DNA from: Verrucomicrobiota bacterium
GTDB lineage: Bacteria; Verrucomicrobiota; Kiritimatiellia; RFP12; UBA1067
Length of the DNA stretch: 60,975 nucleotides
Direction: 5' to 3'
NCBI GenBank assembly: GCA_023269675.1
Contig: JAHFSX010000032.1
Coordinates: 1 to 60,975, forward strand
Of the stretch, positions 16,240 through 24,127 are shown one piece after another. Position 1 is the first letter of the stretch; each line of letters begins with the position of its first letter. The notes under the pieces are model-generated. The model saw nothing but the letters and a program-made list of their open reading frames with translations. It was not told where the DNA came from and did no database searches. A program made the translations under genes and the position numbers.

Positions 16240-18573
16240 ATGAGAAGAATTGATTTGTCGGGCGAGTGGAGCGTGCGCAAGGCGGGATCGAAGAAGAGCT
16301 TCCCGGCCCAGGTGCCGGGGTGCGTGCATGCGGACCTTTTGGCCTCGCTCGAGATCGAGAACCCCGCCCCGCGCAGGAACCTGGAGGGCGTCGCCTGGGT
16401 CGCCGCCAGCGAGTGGATTTACGAAAAGATTTTCGTGTCTGAGGATTTCTCGACCTTCGACCGCGTGATCCTGCGCTTCGACGGCCTCGACACCTGCGCC
16501 ACGCTCCGCCTGAACGAGACGGAGCTGGGCCAGACCTCGAACCTGTTCGAGACGTTCGAGTACGAGGTCAAGGCCCTGGTCAAACCGGGGAAGAACAAGC
16601 TCACGGTCTCCTTTGCCCCGGCGGAGGGCGGCGCGGCGCGTCCGGTTCCGGGGGCCGTCCGGCGGCAGGCCTCCTCGACGCAAGGCGGCACGCAGCCGTT
16701 TGCGCCCACGGTCGGCATCTGGCGCGGCGTTTCGGTCTTGGCTTTCACCTGCGTGCGCGTCAAAGACGTGCTGATCCATCAGGATTTTTCCGTCGGCGGG
16801 ATTGTCGGGGTGGATGTCGCCGTGACCGCGGAGCGGTATGTTCCCGACCAGCACCTGGAGATCCTGGTGCGCGTCTGCTACAAGGGGAGCATCCTGCACG
16901 AGGCGCGCGACATCCTCGCGCCGGAACAGACGGCGCTGCACCTCAACATCAAGAATCCGCAGTACTGGTGGCCGGCTGGCCTGGGCGAGCAGCCGCTCTA
17001 CGAGGTGACCGTCGACATCCTGGCCGGGCGCACCTGCCACGAGCATGTCTCGCGGCGGATCGGGCTGCGCAGCTTCGTCGTGGAGCAGGGGGTGGCGAAC
17101 GGGATTCCCTTCCGCCGCTTCCTGATCAACAGCCATCCGATTTTCCTGAAGGGCGCCAGCTGGCTGCCGGCCGACCTGTACGTGGCCCGCCTGACGCGCG
17201 TGGAGTACGCCCGGCTGGTCAAGGCCGCGGCCGTGGCGAACATGAACATCCTGCGCGTCTGGGGCGGCGGCGTCTATGAGAGCGACGCGTTTTACGACCT
17301 GTGCGACGAGTACGGCATCTGCGTGTGGCAGGACCTGATGCTGACCGAGGCCCAGTCCGCGAAGCCGGACGCGGCGGCGCTGGCCGCGTTCGAGCGCGAG
17401 GCGCGGCAGAACATCCAGCGCGTGCGGCACCACCCGTGCGTGGCGCTCTGGTGCGGCGGCGACAGCGGCGGACGGGGCATCGCGCCCGCGTACGAGCAGG
17501 CGGCCCGCGCCGTGGCGGCGGCGCTCGATCCGGACCGCCCCTACCTGCCCGCGGCCCCGCACGTGCCGTTCTCGCTGGACGGCGACCCGGCGTATGAGCC
17601 GCTGCCGTCCTACCCCGAGCCGCGGGTGGTGGCCGGCTACCTGAACGAGGACGAGCGCAACATCTCGCATCCCGTGTGCGCCTTCCATGTGACGCCCGCG
17701 GACGGCGCCCGGCGCGTGTACAGCGCGTTTCTGGAGCGCTTCCTGCTGCCTTCCGGCTTTGACAACGCCCTCTGGCTGAGCCAGATCCAGCAGGGGGTCA
17801 CCGTCCGGGCGCACATGGAGCGGGTCCGCATGGAAGAGGTGCCGCCCACGGGTTTTGTCTATTGGCAGTTCAACGACTGCTGGCCCGGCTGCAGCCCCTC
17901 CTCCGTCGATTCCGAGGGCCGCTGGAAGGCGCTGCACTATATGGCCCGGCGCTTCTTCGCGCCGCTGTGGATCTGCGGCGGATACCGCGCCGAGTCGGGG
18001 CTGGTTGAGCTTTTCGCGTTCAATGACGGGGTCAAGCCGTTCAAGGGCGAGATCCAGTGGCGCTTGACGCACATGGACGGCACGGTCACCGCCGAGGGCA
18101 CGAAAAAAGTGACCCTGGCTCCCGCCTCGCGCGAGAAGCCCGCCAGCGTCAAAGTGCAGGAGGCGCTGCGCAAGATCGGCGTGGCGAACCTGCTGCTGTG
18201 GTTCTATCTGCTGGACGAGCAGGGCAACCAGGTGGCGTGGAACATGGTGCTGTTCTGCGCGCCGCGCGAGCTGGCCCTGCCGCCGCCGCGCATGCGGGCC
18301 GAGATCCGCACCTGGGACGACAACAGCTTCGCGGTGACCCTCACGAGCCACCACCCGGCCATGTGGGTGTGGCTTTCGCTGGACGGGATGGACGCGCGTT
18401 ACGACGACAACTTCTTCTGCCTCGAGCCCGACAAGCCGTTCCGCGTGCGCATCACGCCCTCGACGCGGATCAAGCTCGACCAGTTCCGCCAGCTCATCCG
18501 CATCGGCTCGCTGCGCGACACCTGGCAGGAGAAGCGCAACTTGATCCAGGTCATGGCCCCCGCGAAGAAGTGA
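16240..18573 (+). CDS. GH2 beta-mannosidase-like protein, probably catalytically dead
   Basis: The 777-residue protein is laid out like a GH2 beta-mannosidase: sugar-binding jelly roll (about 1-165, with WVAASEWIYEK and LRFDGLDTCATLRLN), Ig-like domain (about 170-265), then a TIM barrel with LKGASWLPADLYV, LRVWGGGVYESDAFYDLCDE and GICVWQDLMLT, and GFVYWQFNDCWPG. The acid/base motif, normally WCGNNE, reads WCGGDS here. The segment that should carry the nucleophile (usually SEFGMQ or SEFGFQ) reads LPSYPEPRV. Both catalytic glutamates therefore seem lost. There is no signal peptide. An SD (GGAGAAGG, 10 bp spacing) supports the ATG at 16240 rather than the upstream GTG. A non-enzymatic binding or regulatory role, or gene decay, is possible. 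Confidence 0.85.
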   Translation: MRRIDLSGEWSVRKAGSKKSFPAQVPGCVHADLLASLEIENPAPRRNLEGVAWVAASEWIYEKIFVSEDFSTFDRVILRFDGLDTCATLRLNETELGQTSNLFETFEYEVKALVKPGKNKLTVSFAPAEGGAARPVPGAVRRQASSTQGGTQPFAPTVGIWRGVSVLAFTCVRVKDVLIHQDFSVGGIVGVDVAVTAERYVPDQHLEILVRVCYKGSILHEARDILAPEQTALHLNIKNPQYWWPAGLGEQPLYEVTVDILAGRTCHEHVSRRIGLRSFVVEQGVANGIPFRRFLINSHPIFLKGASWLPADLYVARLTRVEYARLVKAAAVANMNILRVWGGGVYESDAFYDLCDEYGICVWQDLMLTEAQSAKPDAAALAAFEREARQNIQRVRHHPCVALWCGGDSGGRGIAPAYEQAARAVAAALDPDRPYLPAAPHVPFSLDGDPAYEPLPSYPEPRVVAGYLNEDERNISHPVCAFHVTPADGARRVYSAFLERFLLPSGFDNALWLSQIQQGVTVRAHMERVRMEEVPPTGFVYWQFNDCWPGCSPSSVDSEGRWKALHYMARRFFAPLWICGGYRAESGLVELFAFNDGVKPFKGEIQWRLTHMDGTVTAEGTKKVTLAPASREKPASVKVQEALRKIGVANLLLWFYLLDEQGNQVAWNMVLFCAPRELALPPPRMRAEIRTWDDNSFAVTLTSHHPAMWVWLSLDGMDARYDDNFFCLEPDKPFRVRITPSTRIKLDQFRQLIRIGSLRDTWQEKRNLIQVMAPAKK

Positions 18574-18771
18574 TCAAGAAGGCGTTCAGGCTGAAGACGG
18601 TTAGGCTGTTAGGTGCGGAAAACCGCATGGGACAGCCAAAGCCACAAGAGGGTGGAGGTCGCGCGTCCTCGCGAGCCGTGTCTCTCGTCCAATAACTTCA
18701 GAGTTCGGCGTTCAGCGTTCGCGTTACCCTATCGTTCATTCCTGCTCCGCGTACGGCGGTACGGCGTGCTT
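18574..18771. other. Intergenic region, no gene seen
   Basis: This is the 198-bp gap between the convergent GH2 and hisF genes. It contains a short run of GTTCGGC-like heptamers near 18706-18725, related to the heptamer arrays at 34206 and 27015. No clean terminator was found. Confidence 0.5.
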
Positions 18772-19551
18772 TCACCAGATCATGCGGACCGGCACGCCCT
18801 CGGCGTGCAGCTCCTGCTTGATCTGGCGGATCGTGAAGTCGCCCGTGTGCAGCATGCCGGCCACGATGGCGGCGTCGGCGTGGGCCAGTTCGAAGGCCTC
18901 GCGCAGGTGCGCGGCGCAGCCCGCCCCGCCGGAGGCGACCACCGGGATGCGCACGGCTTCGGCGATGAGCCGCGTGATGGTCAGCTCGAACCCCGCGCGC
19001 GTGCCGTCCGCGTCCACGGAGTTCACGACGATTTCGCCCGCGCCGTGCTGCTCGGCCTGCCGGGCCCACTCCACCGCGTCGATGCCCGTGCGCTCGCGGA
19101 ACCCGCGCGTGGTGATCTCGTAGCCGCTGGGGCAGCGCTGCCGGTCGGCGGTGGCCACCGGGTCCATGCCCAGCACGATGCACTGCGCCCCGAAGGCGCG
19201 CGCGCCTTCGGCGATGATGGCGGGGTTCTTGACCGCGAGCGAGTTCACCGAGATCTTCTCCGCGCCCGCGAGCAGCACGCGCGACATGTCCTCGAGCGTG
19301 GCGATGCCGCCGCCGACCGAGAAGGGGATGCGGATGGCCTGCGCCACCTCGCGCACCATCTCGATGTCGATGGGCCGGCGCTCCGACGAGGCGGTGATGT
19401 CGTAGACGACCAGCTCGTCGCACCCCTCGTTGGAGTAGCGGACCGCCATCTCGATCGGGTCGCCCAGATCGACGTTGTTCTGGAACTTCACGCCTTTGGT
19501 GACGCGGCGCTTGATGACGTCCAGGCAGGGGATGATGCGTTTCGTGAGCAT
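18772..19551 (-). CDS. hisF: Imidazole glycerol phosphate synthase, cyclase subunit HisF
   Basis: The 259-residue beta/alpha barrel is of normal family length. It shows the HisF hallmarks: IIPCLDVIKRRVTKGVKF near the N-terminus (with the catalytic Asp in CLDV), SVGGGI phosphate loop, GAEKISVNS, VVNSVDADGT (second catalytic Asp) and VVASGGAG. It makes imidazole glycerol phosphate and AICAR from PRFAR, using ammonia channelled from HisH, in histidine biosynthesis. hisH lies immediately upstream with a 4-bp gap, consistent with co-translation. No other his gene is visible. Confidence 0.96.
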   Translation of the reverse strand: MLTKRIIPCLDVIKRRVTKGVKFQNNVDLGDPIEMAVRYSNEGCDELVVYDITASSERRPIDIEMVREVAQAIRIPFSVGGGIATLEDMSRVLLAGAEKISVNSLAVKNPAIIAEGARAFGAQCIVLGMDPVATADRQRCPSGYEITTRGFRERTGIDAVEWARQAEQHGAGEIVVNSVDADGTRAGFELTITRLIAEAVRIPVVASGGAGCAAHLREAFELAHADAAIVAGMLHTGDFTIRQIKQELHAEGVPVRMIW

Positions 19552-19555
19552 GGCG

Positions 19556-20185
19556 TTAGGTCAGCCCTTCCGGCTTCCAGCCGATGAAATTGGCGAGCAG
19601 GCGCAGGCCGATGCGCCCCGACTTCTCGGGGTGGAACTGGGTGGCGGCCACGTTGCCGCGCCCGACCATCGAGGCGAAGGTGATGCCGGCGTAGTCGGTG
19701 GTGCCGACCGCCAGCGCGGGGTCGGCGGGCGCGGGATAGTAGCTGTGCACGAAGTAGAACTCGCTCCCGTCCGCGATGCCTTCGAGCAGGGGGTGCGGAC
19801 GCACGATCCTCACCTGGTTCCAGCCCATTTGCGGCACCTTGTCCCAGCGGTCCGCCGGCTGGAAGCGCGGGACGCGTCCGGGCAGGAGGCCGAGGGTCGG
19901 CGTGCCGCCGTCCTCTTCGGAGAAATCGAACAGGATCTGGGTGCCGAGGCAGATGCCCAGGAACGGCGTGCCGCGCGCGGCGACCGCCTTCAGCACGGGC
20001 AGGAGCTGCAGCTCGGTCAGGTTCCGCATGGCCGACCCGGCGGCGCCGACGCCGGGGAAGACCACGCGGTCGGCGGCGAGGATGACCTGCGGGTCGGAGG
20101 TGATCTCGGCGCCGCAGCCGAGCGCGCGGAAGGCGAGCTGCACGCTCGTGAGGTTTCCGGCTTTATAGTCGACGATAGCGATCAT
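19556..20185 (-). CDS. hisH: Imidazole glycerol phosphate synthase, glutaminase subunit HisH
   Basis: The class-I glutamine amidotransferase of 209 residues starts MIAIVDYKAGNL. It has the nucleophile elbow GICLGTQ (Cys about 79) and the His-Glu pair in QFHPEKSG (about 186-190), plus the HisH-typical PGVGAAGSAM and GWNQV segments. It supplies ammonia to HisF in the same operon. An upstream in-frame Met at 20212 exists, but it would add nine residues foreign to the family, so 20185 was chosen. Confidence 0.95.
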   Translation of the reverse strand: MIAIVDYKAGNLTSVQLAFRALGCGAEITSDPQVILAADRVVFPGVGAAGSAMRNLTELQLLPVLKAVAARGTPFLGICLGTQILFDFSEEDGGTPTLGLLPGRVPRFQPADRWDKVPQMGWNQVRIVRPHPLLEGIADGSEFYFVHSYYPAPADPALAVGTTDYAGITFASMVGRGNVAATQFHPEKSGRIGLRLLANFIGWKPEGLT

Positions 20186-20358
20186 AAGAAATCCCGTTTG
20201 GGGGGTGCGCAATCAGGTGTCCCATTTTCCTTGAGGCGCTCCGCAATGTCAATCACAAGCGCCACGATTTTTATTGCCGCCGCGCGGCCTGTTCGTTTGG
20301 CGTTCCGCTCTGCACGAGCGGACGGCGGGGCGATTAAGGCAAGCGCTATAACCCGTTT

Positions 20359-20466
20359 CGATCATTGTCGTAATCATAATCTTGCTCTTAATCTTAATCC
20401 GCTTTTCGGGGAGACTAAGATCACGATTAGGATTACGATTAGGATTACGATTAGGATTAAGAATAC
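20359..20466. repeat. Inverted pair of GATTAN hexamer arrays, copy 2 (best preserved)
   Basis: The right arm 20419-20466 is eight hexamers in perfect register: GATCAC, GATTAG, GATTAC, GATTAG, GATTAC, GATTAG, GATTAA, GAATAC. The left arm 20359-20400 is the reverse complement of seven similar hexamers. The spacer is 18 bp, so a long imperfect hairpin is possible. It lies between divergent hisH and the DUF4886 gene. Confidence 0.8.
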
Positions 20467-20501
20467 GAGGGATTGCCGCTGGCGCTTCGCGGAAAAACGC
20501 G

Positions 20502-20529
20502 TTGCGGCCCGCGCGGCTTCGTGTACAAT
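20502..20529 (+). promoter_or_regulatory. Candidate promoter of the DUF4886 gene
   Basis: TTGCGG and TACAAT with a 16-bp spacer lie 27 bp before the ATG. They are followed by a strong Shine-Dalgarno (AAAAGGGGAGGA). Confidence 0.45.
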
Positions 20530-20555
20530 GATTCGACAACAAAAGGGGAGGACAT

Positions 20556-21485
20556 ATGCGGTTTAAAAAGATGGCGGTCGCGGCCGGGATCATCGCGCTC
20601 TGCGGCTTCGCGCGGGCGGAGCCCAAGACCGTGAAGGTGCTGGCGGTGGGGAACAGCTTTTCCAACAACGCGCTGAAGTACTTCAGCAATATCGTGGCCG
20701 CCGCGGGCAGCCGGACCGTCGCGAAAAACGCCATGATCGGCGGGTGCGATTTCGAGCGGCACATGCGGCACGCGGACGCCTTCGAGGCCAATCCGAAGGA
20801 TCCCGAGGGCTCGCCCTACCCCGGCAAAAAGAGCCTCAAGGAGCTGCTGACCCAGGAGAAGTGGGATTTCGTGACCATCCAGCAGGCCAGCCCCAAGAGC
20901 TTCAAGCCCGAGACCTTTCACCCGCACGCGGACCGGCTGGTCGCCTACATCAGGAAGTACGCGCCGCAGGCCGAGATCGTGATCCACCAGACCTGGGCCT
21001 ACCGCGACGACCATCCCTACTGGGGGCTGGCGAACTTCAACCATGACGTGATGTACAAGGGCGTGCGCGCGGCCTACGACGGCCTGGCCAAGGAGACGGG
21101 CTTCCGGCTGATCCCGTGCGGCGACGCCATGGAGGCCGCGCGGTTCGATCCGGCCTGGGGCAAGTTCGTGCCCGATCCTGATTTCAATCCGAAGACCGCG
21201 GTCTATCCGGCGCTGCCCAAGAACGAGAAGCGCTCGCTGCACGGCGGCTACAGCTGGAAAAAAGACGCGAAGAGCGGCGAGTTCAAGCTGGGCTGGGACA
21301 AGTTCCACGCCAACCCCACGGGCGAATATCTGCTGGGCTGCGTCTGGTACGAGTTCTTCTTCGGCGAGAGCGTGGTGGGCAACACCTTTGTGCCGAAAGG
21401 CGTGCCGGCGGCTGACACCGCGATCCTGCAGCGCGTCGCGCACGGGGTGGTGACCGAGAAGAAGCGCCCCGATCCGCTGCCGTAA
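20556..21485 (+). CDS. Secreted DUF4886/SGNH-like hydrolase
   Basis: The 309-residue protein has a signal peptide (MRFKKMAVAAGIIALCGFAR, then Ala-Glu). The block VLAVGNSFSNNALKYFSNIV carries the GNSFS serine typical of DUF4886, an SGNH-hydrolase-like family. WDFVTIQQASP and IVIHQTWAYRDDHPYWG follow, and a C-terminal WDKFHANPTGEYLLGCVWYE provides a plausible catalytic His. Family members are esterase-like and often sit in polysaccharide-degradation loci of Bacteroidetes, Planctomycetes and Verrucomicrobia. The substrate is unknown. Start, SD and candidate promoter agree. Confidence 0.85.
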   Translation: MRFKKMAVAAGIIALCGFARAEPKTVKVLAVGNSFSNNALKYFSNIVAAAGSRTVAKNAMIGGCDFERHMRHADAFEANPKDPEGSPYPGKKSLKELLTQEKWDFVTIQQASPKSFKPETFHPHADRLVAYIRKYAPQAEIVIHQTWAYRDDHPYWGLANFNHDVMYKGVRAAYDGLAKETGFRLIPCGDAMEAARFDPAWGKFVPDPDFNPKTAVYPALPKNEKRSLHGGYSWKKDAKSGEFKLGWDKFHANPTGEYLLGCVWYEFFFGESVVGNTFVPKGVPAADTAILQRVAHGVVTEKKRPDPLP

Positions 21486-22115
21486 CCGCGGCCCAATGTC
21501 CGTCGGGTAGGGACGGTTCCCCGAACCGTCCGCCGGTCCGCGTGCTGCCCTGCGGACGCCTCGGGGAGGCGTCCCTGCCGCGGGTCCGCGACGAAGCGTG
21601 TGGCCGTTCATAAGCATCTCTGTCGGGTGGGCAGGGACGGTTCCCCGAACCGTCCGCCGGTCCGAGTGCGCTATCCTGCGGACGCCTCGGGGAGGCGTCC
21701 CTACCGCGGGTCCGCGACGAAGCGTGTGGCCGTTCATAAGCATCTCTGTCGGTTGGGTAGGGACGGTTCCCCGAACCGTCCGCCGGTCCGAGTGCGCTAT
21801 CCTGCGGACGCCTCGGGGAGGCGTCTCTACCGCCAGTCCGCGACGAAGCGTGTGGCCGTTCATAAGCATCTCTGTCGGGTGGGTAGGGACGGTTCCCCGA
21901 ACCGTCCGCCGGTCCGCGTGCTGCCCTGCGGACGCCTCGGGGACGTCCCTGCCGCGGGTCCAGTTCTCATGCCAAGGGCACGCATGATTTGGACAAAAGG
22001 CGTCTCGTCGTGACGGGTAGGGCGAGCACTCCGTGCCGCCGCTCCCGGCCGATCAGCGGCGGCGCAGGCGCGCCCGCCCTGCCGGGTCATTTCCTGATAA
22101 TTTCATCCGATGGTC
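21486..22115. other. Repeat-filled intergenic region, no gene
   Basis: The 630 bp between the DUF4886 gene and a decayed gene end hold the 126-bp tandem repeat, followed by a single GGGTAGGGCGAGC...CCGTGCCGCC repeat (22015-22044). Small ORFs here are only translations of the tandem repeat. Confidence 0.7.
21502..21965 (+). repeat. Tandem repeat, four copies of about 126 bp
   Basis: The sequence GACGGTTCCCCGAACCGTCC recurs at 21512, 21636, 21762 and 21888 (spacing 124-126 bp). Each unit holds two palindromes, GGACGGTTCCCCGAACCGTCC-type and GGACGCCTCGGGGAGGCGTCC. Between units lies a linker, CGTGTGGCCGTTCATAAGCA. The last copy is truncated. Confidence 0.9.
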
Positions 22116-22337
22116 TTACTTGAAGGGCACCGTGCTGACCTCGACCCGGCTGATGACGAAGGGCACGGACTGCTCGGGGCGCAAGCTGAAATCGTAACCC
22201 CACATCTTGGCGAAGCAGGCGTCCGTGACGTGCCAGGTGTGCGTCTGCCAGCCGGTCTCCTCCGAGACGCTGAACCACTGCTCGCGGTTCCTGTAGGGCG
22301 CGCGCCCCTGGCTGTTATTCTTAAACGAGACCTTATT
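22116..22337 (-). pseudogene. C-terminal remnant of an unidentified gene
   Basis: The minus strand reads a convincing protein end, with NKVSFKNNSQGRAPYRNREQ, WFSVSEETGWQTHTW, HVTDACFAKMWGYDF and VPFVISRVEVSTVPFK, followed by TAA. The codon pattern and composition look real. Upstream of about 22337 the frame continues without a plausible start or conserved content, next to the cassette array, so the 5' part is missing. The style suggests the end of a secreted glycoside-hydrolase-like or carbohydrate-binding protein; no family was recognised. Confidence 0.55.
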
Positions 22338-22466
22338 CCGACAGTCAACACCCTCAAGTGCGCTTGGCGGCTCAGCAAGAACGGCAAGGTATGCGCGGCG
22401 CTGCCTGACGACTTGTTCACCCGCGCGGCGGGAGTCATCCTTCTCGGTTCATTCTGTCAATAAGCA

Positions 22467-22508
22467 GCCGAACCGCTAATTACGCGATCCGTACGGTTAC
22501 GGTTCAAT
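22467..22508 (-). repeat. attC-like site A (42 bp)
   Basis: The ends are GCCGAAC and GTTCAAT, complementary boxes like those of the other sites. The site overlaps the stop codon of the 22504-22965 gene. It is short and less certain than the 71-bp sites. Confidence 0.45.
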
Positions 22509-22965
22509 CTCCCCCTTGAAGTATCATTAAAGGCCCCCATAGAGGCCACGTTATAATACCCATGTTAATACTCAGTGGTTCGAAGAACCATTTGTTGTCC
22601 TCTTGAAACGCATCGCACCCGGATGTATTGTAACGGACTTCCCTGATTTTCCTCGGATCGAATGTGGCTTGACACATCACTTTTCCAGACTGCGAAAGAT
22701 CGATTGTCTGCTCTTCGGGCTTTAACAAGATATTGACCTCCCAGTACTCTGAAGCGTCTGGAAACCTCGCAATTAATACGCCACCTTGCCGAACTTCGTC
22801 AATGTAGTTGTCAACAACGTTGGTCGCCTGAGTGCCATCGCGGACGATCCTTACGGCAATTCGCCCGTCTTTAACCGCTGGAGTAGTCTTCCATTCGCGA
22901 TATCGCACTTGCGCACATCCATTGGACAACAAGATTATAAGACCAATTGTGAGGATTCTTCTCAT
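22504..22965 (-). CDS. Cassette-type putative lipoprotein (153 aa)
   Basis: The protein has a lipoprotein signal: MRRILTIGLIILLSNGCAQV, with Cys 17 after a hydrophobic core. The rest is a small globular domain without a recognised family (RIAVRIVRDGTQATNVVDN, YWEVNILLKPEEQTI). The C-terminus is hydrophobic (MGIITWPLWGPLMILQGGD). The stop codon lies inside an attC-like site, and the gene is on the same strand as the downstream cassette series. It is AT-richer than the housekeeping genes around it, which fits mobile cassettes. Function unknown. Confidence 0.75.
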   Translation of the reverse strand: MRRILTIGLIILLSNGCAQVRYREWKTTPAVKDGRIAVRIVRDGTQATNVVDNYIDEVRQGGVLIARFPDASEYWEVNILLKPEEQTIDLSQSGKVMCQATFDPRKIREVRYNTSGCDAFQEDNKWFFEPLSINMGIITWPLWGPLMILQGGD

Positions 22966-23253
22966 TTGTATAACAGCTTGTGACTGATTCCTGATCCCTG
23001 ACTGCTTTAATGTGGATCACTGCTAAGGACCAACCGCGCGATTACCGTTTCGCCAATCATCTAACGCTGCCGAAACGTTAGCACACAGAACCATCCGCTC
23101 TCAAGACAGGATAATCGAAACCCATATCGTCAGCGAACAATCTGCGCAATCCTGTCCCGGTCCAATCTGACGCTTGTTTGCCGCCGGCAGATCTCGAAAA
23201 AGCATCGAATTCCCGATGCGGCCGGGCTCGCTTCTAGCGGCTCCTAAGATCTG
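22966..23253. other. Gap in the cassette array, no gene
   Basis: There is no convincing ORF in 288 bp. A 7-bp hairpin CGTTTCG/CGAAACG with GTTAG-type boxes at about 23040-23090 may be a degenerate attC. If so, this is an ORF-less or decayed cassette. Confidence 0.45.
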
Positions 23254-23324
23254 GTCGAACGTCAGCGACCATCGGACCCCTGAGCCGAAGGCGAATGGGG
23301 GTTCGATGGGTCGCTTGGTTCGGT
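23254..23324 (-). repeat. attC-like site 1 (71 bp)
   Basis: In gene orientation the ends are ACCGAAC and GTTCGAC. The inner arms pair over about 20 bp around CCTTCGGCTCAG. It shares CCCCCATTCGCCTTCGGCTC with sites 2 and 3. The neighbouring gene terminates inside it. Confidence 0.75.
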
Positions 23325-23615
23325 GTTTCGATTCTCTCGATATTCTCTCCACCAGATCACAGGCAGCCACAACAGGTGCCAATTACCAATATCAATTGCG
23401 GGGATTAATCCGATCCATGAGGCAGGTTTGTGGGGGTAGGCGAGATATGCAAGGTAGGCACTGATCAGAGAAAAGAGCGGAACGGTTGAATGGTGCTTGT
23501 CTATTCCGTTTCGTCTATTCCTCACGCTTACGATGATGCACCCCCAATTCATGGCAACGATATAGAGGGCCATCAGCATGAATGCAATTGCGAGGATGAG
23601 ACGTAGTATTGTCAT
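23262..23615 (-). CDS. Cassette-encoded small membrane protein with attC-encoded tail (117 aa)
   Basis: The protein has an N-terminal transmembrane segment (ILRLILAIAFMLMALYIVAM) and further hydrophobic stretches near 45-65 and 75-88 (WIGLIPAI, LLWLPVIWW). No family was recognised. The last 15 residues, SNPHSPSAQGSDGR and its lead-in, are translated from the attC-like repeat and match the tails of the next two cassettes. The stop lies 6 bp inside the site. It belongs to the same-strand cassette series with no internal promoters seen. Function unknown. Confidence 0.7.
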   Translation of the reverse strand: MTILRLILAIAFMLMALYIVAMNWGCIIVSVRNRRNGIDKHHSTVPLFSLISAYLAYLAYPHKPASWIGLIPAIDIGNWHLLWLPVIWWREYRENRNTEPSDPSNPHSPSAQGSDGR

Positions 23616-23626
23616 TGTTTCATTTC

Positions 23627-23697
23627 ACCGAACGTCAGCGACCATCGGCCCCCTGAGCCGAAGGCGAATGGGGGTTGGGTGGGCTGCATTGTTGGAT
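23627..23697 (-). repeat. attC-like site 2 (71 bp)
   Basis: In gene orientation it begins ATCCAAC (matching RYYYAAC) and ends GTTCGGT. The core is nearly identical to sites 1 and 3. It lies between cassettes at 23635 and 23615. Confidence 0.8.
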
Positions 23698-24048
23698 CTT
23701 GGTTCGTTTTCTTCTCCAGTCGATTATCGTAAGCGCCACACTAGCTAGCAACAGGATAAGGCCAAGAATTGAAGTGATCATTGCGTATAGCTGCCCATGA
23801 ACATATAGATCCATAATCATTATCTTGCCATCTGGAAGTGTGACTCTTTGCCAGTTGCGTGCAGTGGCATCGCTATAAAGCCAAAGGCCAGAAAGAAGAC
23901 AAAGTACAGCCGTCTTCTCAATTAGCGAGAATCGCGGACTAAGGAAGAACCACAGGGATATGGCAACAACCAAAGCGATTGTGATATAGACCGGAATCAC
24001 AACGCAGGTCTTGGTCATGTCGATTATTATGGCAAGCGGCAAGTTCAT
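23635..24048 (-). CDS. Cassette-encoded multi-pass membrane protein with attC-encoded tail
   Basis: The protein has three or four hydrophobic segments (VVIPVYITIALVVAISLWFF, TAVLCLLSGLWLY, ITSILGLILLLASVALTIID), then a basic patch (WRRKRTK). The C-terminus PPNPHSPSAQGADGR is encoded by the downstream attC-like repeat. Upstream in-frame codons to 24081 are translated from the preceding attC, so the Met at 24048 was preferred; a second Met at 24018 is also possible. No family was recognised, as is usual for integron cassette proteins. Confidence 0.65.
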   Translation of the reverse strand: MNLPLAIIIDMTKTCVVIPVYITIALVVAISLWFFLSPRFSLIEKTAVLCLLSGLWLYSDATARNWQRVTLPDGKIMIMDLYVHGQLYAMITSILGLILLLASVALTIIDWRRKRTKIQQCSPPNPHSPSAQGADGR

Positions 24049-24056
24049 TTCATGTG

Positions 24057-24127
24057 ATCCAACGTCAGCGACCACCAACACCCAGAGCCGAAGGCGAATG
24101 GGGGTTGGGAGTGTCGCCGGGTTGGAC
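24057..24127 (-). repeat. attC-like site 3 (71 bp, closest to consensus)
   Basis: In gene orientation it runs from GTCCAAC (RYYYAAC) to GTTGGAT (GTTRRRY), so both outer boxes fit the attC consensus. The inner arms AGCGACCACCAACACCC and GGGGGTTGGGAGTGTCGC pair imperfectly. Confidence 0.82.

Noticed and set aside
21598..22013. Two plus-strand ORFs with repeated peptides
   Set aside because: They are only translations of the 126-bp tandem repeat.
23101..23382. 93-aa minus-strand ORF between cassettes
   Set aside because: It runs through attC-like site 1 and has no protein-like core.
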